A DNA stretch of 64,000 nucleotides from positions 868,001-932,000 of the forward strand of contig JANTUC010000002.1 in the NCBI GenBank assembly GCA_026873275.1. Reading direction: 5' to 3'. Position 1 is the stretch's first letter, and each line of letters starts with the position of its first letter. The translations under genes and the position numbers were made by a program. The stretch is from Pseudopithomyces maydicus (lineage: Eukaryota; Ascomycota; Dothideomycetes; Pleosporales; Didymosphaeriaceae). This document shows, in pieces, positions 21,277 through 34,779 of the stretch. The notes under the pieces are model-generated. The model was given only the letters and a program-made list of their open reading frames with translations. It had not been told where the DNA came from and searched no databases.

Positions 21277-23857
21277 TCAAATCATTATGTATTCCCCGTC
21301 CACACGGTCCATTGCTTTTCTCCACCTGAACGCCTGCTGTGACCCAAAAATCCCCTGCCACGGAGGATGTGACTCTGAGTTGCGGCGCTCGTGCTCTGTG
21401 TCTTCTTGCCACACCCTCTCCAGCACTTCCAACCCACTAAGGTTGTTGAAGAAGCCGCTCTCGCGCTGGATTTCCACACACCGTTGTCGCACGATAGCGC
21501 GGTGTTCCGACTCCACGCACTCCGTGCCTATGAGGAACAAGGGCCAGAGCAGGAACTTGTTGACACAACTCGTGATGCCGATCTGTGAGATGTGGAAGAG
21601 GCCTTGCGACACCAGGCTCTGGAAGTTGAGCGCGCTGGTTGGAACAGTGGGATGCGCTAGGCGTTCGGTATACAAAAGTGCCGCATATCGGAAACTTTCG
21701 CTCATGTGAAGCATCGCGGTATCTGCAGGGAGAGGGCCAGTGCAGACATGCCCGATTGAGCATGTCCGATGGAGAGCTCAAAGTCCCACTCCTGCAGTCG
21801 GGTCCGGACGTCGTGCCATTCCTCCCAGAATTCAGAGCGAGGATCCTCGGTACCGAAGCTCCCTGGGTGGCCTAATTGGTCCGTTGTAGGCCGCCATCCA
21901 TTGCCGTCGATGGCGTTGAAGATGAATGGGTAGGTGTCCCTACGCTTTAGCCGCGGCGAGGCGCGTGGTGTAGTGTCATTTTCTCGAACAGGACGATTTT
22001 GGCTCAGCAGATTCAATCTACCAAGTCTAGCAATGAGTTTGAAGAGGCGGCCCTCGCAGCCTGAAAGATGTTCCGATGCTCCCAAGTTTGCCGTAAGATT
22101 CATCATATCTAGGGAATCACCCTGCACTTCCATTTCCCTGTCATTAACAGCGCTCGTGAGGACGTCAAACCAAGTAAAGAAAAATTCGATCCAACCAATG
22201 AAATCTGACTGCACCGTCCTATCACGCATACTCAACAACTTCTGTACCCCAGCCAATTGCGTCCTGAACTTGGTAAAGCCAGAATCGCAGACGTGAAAGA
22301 GGCAAAGAATGAGAAGAGTGGCAAGGACACTATCCTCCTGTGCCCCCTCAGGATCTACCAGTTTCTGGTTGAGAAGACTGATAGATCGAGCCTTGTAGTG
22401 CTTTTCTTCGTCGGACGGCTCGCCGTGCATCTCGCGTAGTTCCCATGTTGTCATCTGGGAAAACGCATGCTCTGGTAGAAGCCCGTAGTCTTGCGTGTGG
22501 CTAACTCGCCGTCCCTCAATACCACCGCGCATCCGCAGGTTGTTGGTAGCTAGTGCTGCGATGGCGTTGCGGAGACCCTCACTTCTCATTGCAAGAGGCA
22601 TTACATGAACCCGATAGGGATTTGTCTGGTCATCACCAGCCACGAGAACCTGGGATATAAACTTGTCGTAGTAGTCCAGCAGGAATAGCATCCGCGGGGA
22701 AAGGTGGGAAACGGTGGTAAGACTCTGAGGAATGAAAGTGGTGAGCGCGGGTTCGTTAAAAGACAGGGGGCCAGAGCCAATGGAAGACGTACCCTCCGAG
22801 GGGAGATAGGAGAAACCAGACTGAGACAATCCGCCGAGACTCGAACTCAACTCTCCCTCAATGAAAATATCTGGAAATGCTGGAGGACCCATGCTCTGCT
22901 GTGCGGAGCTAACCTCGTTGAAGTCCTGCACGCTTTGATCAGAGCTAATGCTAGAGCTCACATCGTCGGCAATGGGTAGTGCGTGATGATGGGAATGATA
23001 TCGAATGTGGTCCATGGCATGCATGGAATTGTGATCGTGATACGTGACATTGGAAAAGCGAGGAACAGAAGACTCCAAGAAAGGATATTCATCAGCAGGC
23101 GTGCGAGGATATTCGCCAGGAGAGGGAAATCGCTTTCGCCATAGCTGCCCAAGGAGGCTGAAGAGGCTGAGAGGCCATTATCTTCGTACGGGACAGCAAG
23201 GGATGTATGGAGTCTTTGCAGAGGACCCTGGTTCAGGTGAGGTCGGCGTAATTTGGATGAATGCGGGTGGAACGGATCCATGTGGTCCCCGTAACCTGAA
23301 ACGGAGAACGCCATCGGGGTGGTGGGAGACGGGATCGGGATCGGGCTTGTAGGGCCAAAGTACTGGTACTCTTGAGGGCCGGAGAACGGATTTGGGCTTG
23401 TCGGGCTGGTTGGCGAATGCACTCCATAGTCTATGCTTCCTCGGGTTTCCAGTCTTGATGGGCTTTGTTGAGAGGCAGTGGTGGCGGTTGGGGTTGCCAC
23501 AGTAGCGGTTGATGTGGTTTGGGGTTTTGAGTCGCGTGTAGTGCTAGCGGTCTGTGTAGATGACTTGGCTACGGGTAATGACATGCCTCGAAGTTTACCG
23601 CGGCTGGCAACTCCAACACCCCACGTCAGGGTTGTCCGGTATCCCGAACATTCTTTTCCCATCTCAATGCATTGCCCACAGTAGGGTCGTCGACGATCGC
23701 ATTTTGCTCCCCGCTTCCGGCAGGCAAAGCAATCTTCGCTAGCGCCAGTGGCAGGTGCTCTTCTTCTTCGCTTCCTGGGTGCGGCAGCGGCATTGTTGGT
23801 CGTGTTCTCTGGTTTCTGGGCCTCGTTGCCCTGGGCGGCGGTATTCGACATGGCCAT
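21277..23857 (-). CDS. Zn2Cys6 fungal transcription factor (frame broken at two sites)
   Basis: Nuclear DNA-binding regulator. The N-terminus has a basic KRRRR stretch, then a canonical binuclear zinc cluster CFACRKRGAKC...CGQCIEMGKEC (CX2CX6CX5CX2CX6C, about residues 43-70). The conserved TTLTWGVGVASRGKLRG linker and a Ser/Thr/Pro-rich region follow. The large C-terminal part resembles the Fungal_trans_2 effector domain (for example SVLATLLILCLFHVCDSG and MSESFRYAALLYTERLAHP). No intron is visible. The protein is split over three frames. Single-base gaps at about 23124-23129 and at 21728-21730 account for both shifts, and restoring one base at each gives one uninterrupted 860-residue protein. 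Start 23857 is the first Met of MAMSNT; an open frame continues upstream. No neighbouring pathway genes suggest a target, so its regulon is unknown. Confidence 0.88.
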
Positions 23858-26450
23858 GATGTAGTTATATTGTAAGAGGGCACTGCAGGTGTCTACACTG
23901 TAGAAGCTGCAAGATGGTTGGACGGTATAGAGTGGGTGCAAGAAGAATATACAAACGACGAGGGGAAATACTCAATAGAGGCAAGAAGGCGCGTCCCGTG
24001 GGTAATATTTAGTCTGGAGGGGCTTGGTCCCAGATTTGATAAGAAGATCAGGACGGGCTCAAGATGACCGCTGAATATCCTAGCGTGCATCCTGCCGCGG
24101 CCTCTGGAGGAACTGGGGGGTCGAAGGAGTGCTTGAGCTTCAACCTGCCGAAGCTTGTGGCGACCAGGACCGCTGCAAGAAGCCCCTACCACCTCCACAC
24201 CATGTAACCTCGTTTCTTAGACCCTGGCCACCCTTGTAGATGCACGGATCCAGGACGGAGATGGCGTTTGAATGCCCGCCAATCAGTATAGGTGCACGGG
24301 CGATCATGCAGAAGCAACCTCGGGGTTCAAGCCATAGAAGCGGCCTGCGGTCTTCACGTCTGCAGCCAGCAGAGCCACTGGCCGATGGCGCATGAACTGG
24401 CACGAATAGCGCGACGGACCCGACCGAAGACGTTCAGTAGTGAGATAGAGTTGGCCGTAGCTCACGCCTCTACTGGGCGGCCGTTTAGGGGCTGCATCGA
24501 ACGCTTCTAGTGAGCGCCAGCGAAGAAGCCAAAGCTACAAAGCAACCACGGGCGCTACAAGAGCCGCCTACGCTTCGCACGCTTTCCTCGTTTTGCTCTC
24601 GCGCCGCCAAGCAGCGGCCTCACCACGACGCCTGGTGGTGTGCGCAAAAAGATCAGGCGCGCAAAGGCGAGGCTGCGGGATCCCCGTGGACGGCGCAGGC
24701 GTCGCAATAAGCCATGCGGAGAGGGCGAGTGCGGGCGAGTGCGTGTGGTGGGTGTCGCGATGTGCCTCGCGATGACATCGACGAGCATGCCTCGGGAAGC
24801 GACGCTGCGAGCCGTGCCTTGTGGTGGCTGCGAGGGTTGACGTCCAGATGGAAGCTTGCGCTCCGTCTGCCAAGCACATCCACTGATTCGGGAGACGATA
24901 CGTATCGGTGAGTGTGCGATATGACAGCGTCATATGCCCCCACGCTCATGAGACCAGCGGATGGCCTGAAATCTGCCCTCTCCCTCCACCCAGTTCACAC
25001 AACGCGCACCGGGCGCGCTGGTGGTTGCTCGCGCTCGCAAGCCGCGACGGGGCGGGCGGCATACTCTAACAATCGCTAGCCTGGCCAGGTGACAGACCAA
25101 AGGGCGTCTGTTCGTGGTGGCAGACTGGGGAGACCAAGCTGACAAGAAGCGCACGTGAGCCTGGGTAAGACCGCATCGGCCAAGGCTCCTCTTTCGGTGT
25201 GGTGGGGGAAGTAGTGGTTCAGCGCTGAACGTCACGGCGAACATGCCCCTCGAGTCCCTGGCCGTTGTGCCTGAAGCTTGCCTCTCGTACCTTCGTACCT
25301 TGCGGGGTAATGGCGCTGGCGGCGGCCGGGGCAGCGGGCCCCTGCAACACGACGGGCTTTGCCTGATAAGCATCGAGCGTGGTGCGTGTGTTATTTCTGC
25401 CCTCCATCGATGATTGTCTGCTGGCCCGCGGTGCGCCTGCTCATGCGCGTGCTTTGCCAAAGGCTCGGTGGGTGTCGGTCGCTAGCTAAAGTAGCCTTGC
25501 TGATCCTGCCGGACTCGTTATCGAGCCTCACGCGGGGGAATTCCTGGACATTTGCTAGGCCGTCGGCAAGTCGGCAGAGAGACGGGCCTAGTCCCTGATA
25601 GCAAGGCGTCTGTTGGTCTGAATCTTCCCACACGCTGCTCTGGTTTCGCTATTGACCAGCATTGCGCTCTTGGGCGTGAGCACATCAGCTCTAGACAATG
25701 CACCCCAGCACGCAACATACAGCGTCCGCAGTGCATCTCAAGCGAGCGGGCCCGTCGTCCAAAAGTCGACCTGTGCTCCGTGGTAGTTATTCCGGCGCAA
25801 TATCCAAGGCTCCGAGACTAGTCCTCCCACCAGGAGATAGTCGCAAGCATGGTGTTGATATGCGAGCCAGTCTTGCGTCTAGGCCCCCGCGTGCCGACTG
25901 AGCTCTAACAGGAGATAGCTGCGACCCATGCGGCCGTATTTCTTCTTCCTCGTCCAATGGCCGTCCATCTCTCCCCGCATATTGCGGAACGGCGCGCCAG
26001 AGAAATCGATACAATGCAGGAGCGGTGAAGAGGAGTCTCTGGCTAGTGAGTGACTGCTGCTGCATCGCTTGTGACGCCTTTGCGGGCACGAATGTTGCGA
26101 TTCATCGTGGAGAAGAGCGAGTGGGACCTGGCATCCTTGTCGGCCCGGCTTCAGAAATCAACCGACATCTTCTCTTGAATAACCAGCCGAACGGCGGGAC
26201 GCCCGCAAGGGCCATGACATCGTGGTCCTCGTTCTGGCAACGGGTCGTGTGCGATTTTCGTTTGAAACGGCCTGGATTAGCAATCTCCCCAGCAATGACT
26301 CCAGAGCGTGTTGTGGCATGTCGTTGTATGCGGTACTGCCCAAATGGAGGAAATTGTGCGACAAACGTGACGGTGGAGACGCGATTAGGAGGCAACTGAA
26401 GCAGTGAGCATGAGGAATGACCCGCAAACGGAAGCATTTAATAAAAACCA
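23858..26450. other. long upstream non-coding region of the transcription factor gene
   Basis: No gene is supported. Open frames on both strands are short, Arg/Ser/Ala-rich and mutually overlapping, with no domain. The first ~200 bp upstream of 23857 would carry the promoter of the Zn2Cys6 gene. Confidence 0.4.
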
Positions 26451-28860
26451 ACCTTGCGACAGAATAACCTGGTCGAAGTAGAAAGCATTGAATGCTGTTC
26501 TGATGAAACCAAAGTGGTACCGCATTGAAAGTACCGTGGGCGGCCAGGTCAGGTCGCGTCCTCGAGGAAGGCGCGACGCGGCACTCATAAACAAGACCAC
26601 CCCAAGACGCGACATCGGAGGGCTAAACCTCAATTTAGAACCATCTCATAAGAACACGAGTCGGGATCGCAGCCACAGCGATTTTCAAGATACGAAAAGC
26701 GCCTAGAATGTATCTATCCTGGCTTTGAGCACTTGCAGAATTAGCCCGACCCCAGATCTGAGCCCAAAATGTGTACCCCAGAGCGCATCACCAGCCTCAC
26801 CCGAATGACTTTGCCACAAATAGACATGTACATAAATGAGCCCTACCCCAGATCGTCCCCCACGCTTGATTGACGTCAAAAAACCTTCAACGATCACCGG
26901 TCGCTCTTGCGCGCAGTAGGATAGATCTCGCCAGATACGCACGCTATGACTCAGTCAGTATTCGATACGATGGTTTCGGCTATCAGCTGAACTCGGCGTT
27001 TTCGAAGAGCCACAACAACAGTCACGGGTCCCAGGTTGAAAGAGTCGGCAGCTATGCAACGGGGAGATGATCACTTTTCTTGGACGTTAAGATGCCCTGT
27101 GATGGATATCCAATCGACAAGCAGAAGCACATCAAGTGACGGAGGGAATACAAATCTAGAATCGGATCCATCTATCTCGTCACCGACGATGCATTTACAC
27201 CGGAGGAAGGACGAAGCGGTTGGTCTCGCCATATCTAAACCCTAAAAAAATATAGGAGGTCGTGGGAGAGACGAACTGGGGATTTGCGCGAGTTTCAGTC
27301 TTTCAAATATCGGCATGAGGACCTAGACAGATCACACAGACTCCAACCAAAGGCAAACCAGTCAAAGGAAAATCAGACTCAACGGATCCATCCAGTATAT
27401 AAAGGAGGAATCAAACAATAGACCAAGCAGAAGAGGGTGAGCCTGGTGAGTTTGAAGTCAGTAAGTTTTGTATCCTCAGCGTGGAAAGTATATGAAGAGC
27501 GGCATCACCAGCACGCATTTCTCTGCAATCAAGGGTAAGCAAAGGCTGGTGATATTGGTTGTTACATGCTTAACTGATCAGTTACGATTGAAGACCTCAT
27601 GATCTTGTAATTTAGATTGGTAGTGACAGATCACGAAGCAGGAATAAAACTCAATGGACAAAATCAGTATTGATCTAAATACAAAACTCTATTGTGAATC
27701 AAGTGCAACCTTCTCTTCGGAAGATGGAGCCAATCTACTACTCTGCCATTAACTCGCTGATCACCTTTTTCTTCTGCCAAGCCAAGTTTCTTCGCTTCTT
27801 ACATGTTCTTCCCCTCTCCTACGGCCATTCGACTGAGCTTGTTTCACATACATCTATCTCAAAGCGAAGGTGATAGACTCAAAGGGCTAGGTGGCGGAAG
27901 ATACCTTAAGCTGGCTTAACATGTTTGCTTATAAACTTGCTTTAACGCATGGAATCCCAGTTCTGTGAAACATATGGGCAGGATATATATCCAGGATATC
28001 AATCCCTGGGTTTTACAGATTGATCGAGGCAGCGTGATAGAGAGACTGAAGTGGGAAATGTCATGATTGCGAGACGGTACAAAAATCAAGGACTTTGAAT
28101 CTTGCCTGTTATACACTTCCGTTATTTTGTCCAGACGATTAAGTTTTCGGTCTTTAATATCATCGAACAGATGACAGTAAGCTCGATAATGATTCTATAT
28201 CGCTACTTACGTTTGCTAGTTCGATTGATCAGGTCGTATTGGAACACCTTACAAGGTTGGTAATATAAACTCACTATATACATACTGATATGTACTCGTG
28301 CGAACTTATTTCCTAGCTCCTAGTATTCTCCACTCTTCATGGTTGTTTTCTCTTTATGTGAATAGAGTATACTTAATTTTTCCATCCACTCCTATATGCC
28401 GCCGTATTTTCGCCGTCAAGAGTGGGACGCATTTTCCGCCATCATCATTCTCAATCCACTACGTTGATGGTAACACTTTTTCTTCTCCCTTAACGAAGTA
28501 AACCAATACCCTTTCGTGTATTGTGAGGGGGAAAGTTTCGGTTGGAGTAAAGGAACGATTAAATACTATGACATAGACTTTGAAGTGAAAATATTGTCAC
28601 AAGATAATTGATGGTCAAACAATTCAAGTAATTCTAGCAAGCTAACAATGAAGCTAGTATTCACTATAGTCTCACCACACGTCATTCTTTGCAATGCTTA
28701 ATCAGTCTAATTTATTTCATAACAGACGATATATTTCACCCAACGTTATTCTATCCCAAGCACGATAATTGAAAAGAAAGACAACCGCTGAAAAGAGCGG
28801 TACCATATAAGTTCCAAAGTCTTGTGTACGAAATCCCCTAATGTGCTACAGTCTATCAAA
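26451..28860. other. AT-rich gene-poor block
   Basis: About 2.4 kb that becomes progressively A+T-rich, most clearly from 27500 to 28830, with only short open frames. It ends abruptly at the stop codon of the deacetylase gene at 28861. No transposon motif or terminal repeat was recognised. Confidence 0.45.
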
Positions 28861-30157
28861 TTATAGTCTTGCTTCGCCATCATCCTCCTTCGACCTCAAC
28901 TCATCTTCTTTATCCCATACTTTGTGACCAGCGACCCAGGTCTGTAATACCTCGCCAGCGTCATTCAAAACACAGAGATCAGCTCTCCGTCCTTCCATTA
29001 GTACGCCTCTTCCCCCTACACCATCAACGCCCATGAACTCGGCCACGTTTTCAGTGACCGTTCTTACAGCCTCAGCGACACTGCATCCTGACCATTTCAT
29101 CAAGTTACGCACGCCCTCTTGAAGTGTGATGCAACCCCCGATAAGCGTATCGGTGCCAGCAATGGTAGCTCGAGTGCCACTTTTAGTTTGCTCAAAGGGT
29201 ATCTGTGCGTGCCCAGGATAGGTACCATCGGGTAGGGAGGCGAGCTCGATGGAATCGGTGATGAGTATCGATCGCTGAGGATTCGTAGTGTGAAGAAGAG
29301 ACACTGTGGCTGGGTGAAGGTGCTCACCATCGGGAATGATGGTGTACCATGGTGCAGGTGGATTGTGAGTAGATGGGAGCGAAATCATGCCTGCGAGACC
29401 TGGAATACGAGATGCAAAGGGCGGCATGGCATTCAAAGTGTGCGTGAGACATGTTGCACCGGACTCAAGACCCGTGATGCCATCTGTGTAGGACGCAGTG
29501 GAGTGACCCATGGAAACTTTGATGCCAGAGGCCGTGAGGGTTTTGATCAAAGATGCGGAATCAGGGAGTTCAGGGGCTACCGTTACGAGTTTGACTGACG
29601 AGGAAAGGTTCGAGGCTCCGTATATGTTTGACGGAGATGTGCTACACGTTTGGAACAGCGATGAGTTGTGGGCGCCTTTCTTATCGGGGTGAAGGTATGG
29701 GCCTTCAGTATGTGCACCGAGAAGAGAGGCCGAATTCGGTATATCTCGAGCTGCGAGGGAGGGCAGTATCTGGGACAAATCAGGTACTGATCACAAGTGT
29801 CCAGATCGGAGTGGGTCAATGTACTTGCTGGAACTCATCCGCTTTGATAGTAGGGAGAGTTGCCCAGAACCCCGTGACTCCTTGGGTGGCATAATAGCGT
29901 GCAATGCCGTCTACTTTCTGTGCATAGCTCTGTTCATTTTCGAAATGCGTGAAATGAAAACCATTGGCCCCATTGGTGTGCAGTTCTAGAAAGCCTGGAG
30001 CAATGATGTTATCATCCAAGTCTACAAGGTCGCCGCCAATGTACCCTTCTCGTTTCAGGATCCTGCCTGTTTCGTCCGAGATGACAAGATGGTCTTCCAC
30101 GAGCTCCCCGTGGAGGGCATAGCGTGCGTTCGTGAATAGCGTGAACCACCCTGACAT
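28861..30157 (-). CDS. nagA: N-acetylglucosamine-6-phosphate deacetylase
   Basis: Cytosolic amidohydrolase that converts GlcNAc-6-phosphate to glucosamine-6-phosphate plus acetate, the first committed step of GlcNAc/chitin sugar use. Two exons (30157-29825, 29769-28861; 55-nt intron) give 413 residues, typical for the family. Seen: the beta-sandwich/hinge start (LFTNARY... DDNIIAPGFLELHTNG), the metal-binding GAHTEGPYLHPDKKGAH, KVSMGHS, the substrate/metal HTLNAM, the catalytic ITDS aspartate, and the closing beta strands GRRADLCVLND. I start at 30157 (MSGWFTL) because it is preceded by GTCACC and fits homologues; an in-frame ATG at 30214 adds 19 residues. Fungal GlcNAc genes are often clustered with the kinase and deaminase, but neither is visible here. 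The product acetate links loosely to the acetyl-CoA synthetase 26 kb away; that is coincidence unless shown otherwise. Confidence 0.93.
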
Positions 30158-30769
30158 GGTGACTTTGATGGTAGATGGGACGGCAAGGCTGGTAGCATGA
30201 ATCGCGCGGGGCATCGCTAAGCGAGCAGCCCATCCCGATACAGAGCTAGCCCCATCTATCTCGCTGATCTACGCACTGCCATTGGCTACTGATAGCATCT
30301 GGCTTACGTCATAGACGTGATCCCCGCGGCCATCACCTAGGCACGTTCACCTGAGATGCGCAATGCCAGGATTTCGGCGTCTGGGTGGGCCGCGTTTGGT
30401 AGTAAAATATTGCCAAAATGCGGTGCAGCTAACGGCAAACGCGTCCGTTCGTCCTCAGACACAGTGGGGGCGCGGCGGCTAACTGCGGTGGCTGTCGTAA
30501 CACGCACGGTGTGGCTTGTGTATGACATCACGGTTGGCGAGAGCGTCCTGTAGCCACTTCTTTGACGCGACGTCCCAGCTGCTGCCCTGCTTTTGGGTGA
30601 CACGCTGACAAGGAGAGATCTAGCAATCTAACTAATTGGATCTGCATCCCTCCTTTTTTCCCTTCCACCCCTCCCTCACATCACTCGTGTCTAATTTAAA
30701 TCTTTGCGTGACCCCGGGCTTCCCTCTCTGCCTCATCAGTCGCCCCAAGGCTGATGATAGAGCATCAAC
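30158..30769. promoter_or_regulatory. divergent promoter between nagA and mug190
   Basis: 612 bp between two outward-facing start codons. The mug190 side has a CT-rich stretch (TCCCTCC and CTTCC motifs around 30645-30735) ending shortly before its ATG, typical of fungal core promoters/5' leaders. No other gene is visible. Confidence 0.5.
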
Positions 30770-33700
30770 ATGGCGGAAACACAGCAGCAGCACGCACCCG
30801 GCGGCCATTATTCCGGCGCTAATCCCGTTCCCACGGTGAAGAAGTTCATCGAAAACCTCGACAAGGACAAGTCTGAGCGGGACCGAAAACTAGACGAGCA
30901 GGAGAAGGAGAGAAGAAAACAGGCAGCGGCGACCGGAGAAGCGGTTCCACACAAGAAGCAGAAAGCGGGGCTTCAGGGTACACAAAAGGTCGTTACGGAT
31001 CCCACAACCGGCAAAGAGGTCACCATTGAAGATGTCAACCCCAAGATGATGGACCAGGTTGAGAACCCTCAGCTTTCGGTCCCAAACGCAAATTTGCAGA
31101 AGGATACGGTATATGCTCCTCCAATCCATGAAGCTTTGGTATATGTACTAACAGCCTCCAGCCTATCAAGACAGATCCAAACCAGTCATTAGCCGATTAC
31201 AAACATGCACAAGATGTCACAGCACCTCCCGATCCAATTGCGGACGGCAGCACCTCCGACGTGCCGATTCACGGCGAAAAGACGAACATACTGTTTCACC
31301 CAACACCTTCTGTTAGCTACGAGCCCACATTCGCTGCGTTGGAGAAGCGAGCGACTGTCTTGTGCATTGGCATACTAGTGGCCACTGTGGTGGTCGGGAA
31401 GATGTTTGGAGGACGGCTTTTGGGATTAGTACCTCTAGGCATGTGCCTGTCATCTGGCGTGTTCTTGTGGGTGAAGGAAGTCATTCGAAGTGGGCGGGAA
31501 GTCGAATGGGAGAGTGAGAAGACCCGAGGGCAGATGGTGTGTACGCCTCCACCAAGTTTTATTCACTACTAACATCACATAGGCCACCGCCAATCTGCTC
31601 CCCGAGTCTGTTGAGTGGATGAACACTATGCTTGGTATTGTGTGGGGCCTTATCAACCCTGACATGTTCCAGGGCGTAGCCGACATGCTCGAAGACGTGA
31701 TGCAAGCGTCAGTCCCTGGTATCATCGAGAACGTCCGAGTTGCCGAGATCAACCAAGGAAGTAATCCACTTCGCATTCTCAGCTTAAGGGCTCTTCCAGA
31801 CTCACATATGAAGGAGATGAAACAGTCAATTCACGAGGAGAACAAGAAGACAAAAGATCCCCAAGAAGCTGCTGCTGACGAAGAAGGTGGCGACTATTAC
31901 AATTTGGAAGTTTCCTTTGCTTACCATGCTCAACCGAGCGGAAAACGAGCCTCGGATCGTGCACGTAACATGCATATGCAACTGGTTTTTTACCTAGGTA
32001 TCAAAGGTCTTTTCGGTGTCCCACTTCCAATTTTCGTTGAGCTTCAAGGTCTCGTCGGAACCGTGCGATTGCGCTTGGCTATGACCCCCGAGCCTCCTTT
32101 CTTGAAAACCTTGACGTTCACGTTGATGGGTACCCCTCAAGTTGAGGCAGGTTGCATTCCTATGGTTGAAAAGGGAGTCAACATCTTGAATCTACCATTG
32201 ATCAGCAACTTTGTCAATTATGCAATCAAAGCAGCCGCAAGCAGTAAGTATTTGCAACTTGTATCTTCAGGATATCGTGGCTGATCTATGATACAGTGTA
32301 TGTTGCTCCGAAGTCCATGTCAATTGATATGCGTGCTATTCTCCAGGGCGATTCCATTCAGAAAGATACAGAGGCCCTTGGTGTTATGTGGATCCGAATC
32401 CACCGAGCTGTCGGGCTCAGCAAACAAGACCGACGCGGCTCTAAGCACGGCGGAAGCGATCCTTATATAACGCTTGCTTTTAGCAAGTATGGAAAGCCCA
32501 TGTATTGCACACGGGTCATTACAGATGATCTTAACCCCATATGGGAAGAAACAGCCGCACTCCTTGTCACTCCAGAGCTCATCAAGGCAAATGAAAACCT
32601 CAGTGTTGAGTTGTGGGATTCCGACAGACATACTGCCGATGATATTGTTGGAAAGGTCGAGCTTTCTATGCAAAAGATGATCCAGCATCCCGGAAAGATG
32701 TACCCGCAGGTATCCAAGCTTGCGGGTATGGACGCGGACAGTGAAATGCCTGGAGAACTTCATTGGGAAGTGGGCTATTTTGGCAAACCAAAATTCCGTC
32801 CCGCTCTGAGAACCGATGGAAAGAACCGTGCTCTTCCTGATGAGCTGAAGGATGACCCTTCGCTCCAGGACGAGAAGGGCGTCATCAATTCCGATGAAGA
32901 TGATGCAGTCATGCATACACCACCGGACCCGCTTTGGCCCAGTGGTGTTTGTAGCATTATTATTCACCAGATCGTGAATCTTGAGCTTGACAACGTCAAA
33001 GGCACAAGTGGTTCCCGCAAAGGCCGCGAATTTGAGCCAGCGAAACCTTACGGTGAGGCTACCGAGGAAACTGGCGGCGACCTTCCCACGAGCTACTGCA
33101 CTATATTGTACAACGACGAACTAGTCTACAAGACGCGTTCCAAGGCTGTTTCATCCCAGCCTATCTTCAACGCTGGTACTGAACGGTTTGTTCGAGACTG
33201 GAGGTCTGCAATAATCACTGTCACTGTGCGCGATCAACGCAACCGCGAACACGATCCTATTCTGGGTGTGGTACCTTTGAAGTTGTCCGACGTTCTTGAG
33301 ACATCATCTCAGGTTACGCGGTGGTATCCGCTCGATGGTGGCATTGGTTTCGGCCGTGTTCGCATCTCGTTACTTTTCCGCAGCATCGAAACCCGTTTAC
33401 CACCTCACATGCTAGGCTGGGACGTTGGTAGTTTTGAGTTCGTGTCTGATCGTATTCTGGCTGTCGGCTATAAGCATGCTGCCAAGCTCAAGTTGCGGAC
33501 AGGAGGAAGCACAGGCAAGATTGGGCGTTCTGGGGCTCATAAACTCGACGAAGGCGACGGCCATTATTGGGACCTCAAGGAGAATAACGGCAAGTACAAT
33601 GTTCGCATGCCGGTCAAGCATCGCTATCGATCGCCCATTGTTTTTGAGTTCCATATCGCAAACAAACGTAAGGCGGATGCATACGCCGTGATCTGGCTGC

Positions 33701-34779
33701 AGCATTTCATTGATAACGAAGATACTGATATCAACATTCCTATTTGGACAACTTCGGCACCGGCACGACTCGTTCAGAACTACATCACGGAAGACAATTA
33801 CCACAACGAGCCTGGTCTTGAGGATCTCCAGGAAGTTGGCCGTCTACAGTTTCGTGCACACTTCAAACCTGGCATGGACGAATCTCACGAGCAGTTCATT
33901 GTTGACAACACTTCTCGTGAAACATATGAGACATGGGAAGCTTGTCTCACCGAAGGTGTGCGCACCCGAAAGGTTGAGAAGGAACTCCCGGAACGCGTAC
34001 AGCAATTGCACAACGAGTCACTTACGGAGGGACGTGACATACTCAAGAATGCGGATCCCGAGGAGAAGAAAAAGTGGCTAGCCAAGGATGGAGCCGACTG
34101 GTCTGGTGCTTTCGGACAGGATCCGAAGGCATACTTGGATACCAAAGGGAAGAAGAGAAGGGAACCTGGCAGGGACGAACCACTGCATGATCCATACCAC
34201 CCTAGTGACGATGAGGATCACGACGATTCTTTCGATGGCTCAGACTCATCATCTGATCTTGGAGTTGAAGACGCCGATACTGCCGGCAATGCGGGTAATA
34301 TGTCTGGTGGTCCTGGTGGAGGCGATCAAGCTCGCAAAGGTAACACGGATGGCAAAGACCAGAGCACAGGTCAAGATCAAGACTCCGACCATCATCAAAA
34401 TGGGCAGATTGAGCATATCAGACACCAGCAAACCGATTTATCGCCTGACACACCTTCCGCCCCGCGCATGTCGCAATCTACAGCACGCACCGACACTACA
34501 GCAAATTCCAGCAGTGGATTGTCATCCCAATCAAGTAAGGAAATCAACAAGCAGAACAAGCGCACGGAAGAGCGTAAGCAACGTGGTATGATGCAGTGGA
34601 AACCAGCACGTAATGCAAAATTTGCAAAAGATCAAGCCAAGATTGGCATGGCAAAATTGAAGAAGAAGGTCACGGGAGACCTAGATGGTAGACAGCCTGG
34701 TGTTGAGACGGGTAAGTACAGGATATATGGACAGTAGTGGACAACAGTACTAATGATGTGCACAGAAACTGGAACCTAA
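30770..34779 (+). CDS. mug190: Mug190-like SMP/C2-domain membrane-contact protein
   Basis: Five exons (30770-31108, 31162-31536, 31583-32243, 32297-34711, 34766-34779) with introns of 46-54 nt encode 1267 residues. The architecture is that of tricalbin-related lipid-transfer proteins. A charged N-terminal region is followed by a hydrophobic hairpin at about residues 177-222, which anchors it in the ER. An SMP-type lipid-binding domain lies at about 240-460 (LPESVEWMNTMLGIVWGLI...). A first C2 domain starts near 487 (IRIHRAVGLSKQD, SDPYITLAF, DDLNPIWEE) with acidic Ca-type loop residues. A second C2-like domain starts near 674. The last ~300 residues are acidic, then Gln/Ser-rich and disordered, ending in a Lys-rich segment. 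Fission-yeast Mug190 is the named relative. A role in lipid transfer at ER contact sites follows from the domain family, not from this sequence alone. Confidence 0.9.

Noticed and set aside
24930..25460. 176-codon minus-strand frame upstream of the transcription factor
   Set aside because: Arg/Pro/His-rich, overlapped by frames on both strands, no splice signals or domain.
32320..32967. 215-codon minus-strand frame inside mug190
   Set aside because: Antisense to the first C2 domain; no independent evidence.
28861..34779. GlcNAc catabolic gene cluster around the deacetylase
   Set aside because: Neither the GlcNAc kinase nor the glucosamine-6-phosphate deaminase is present; the neighbour is an unrelated membrane-contact protein.
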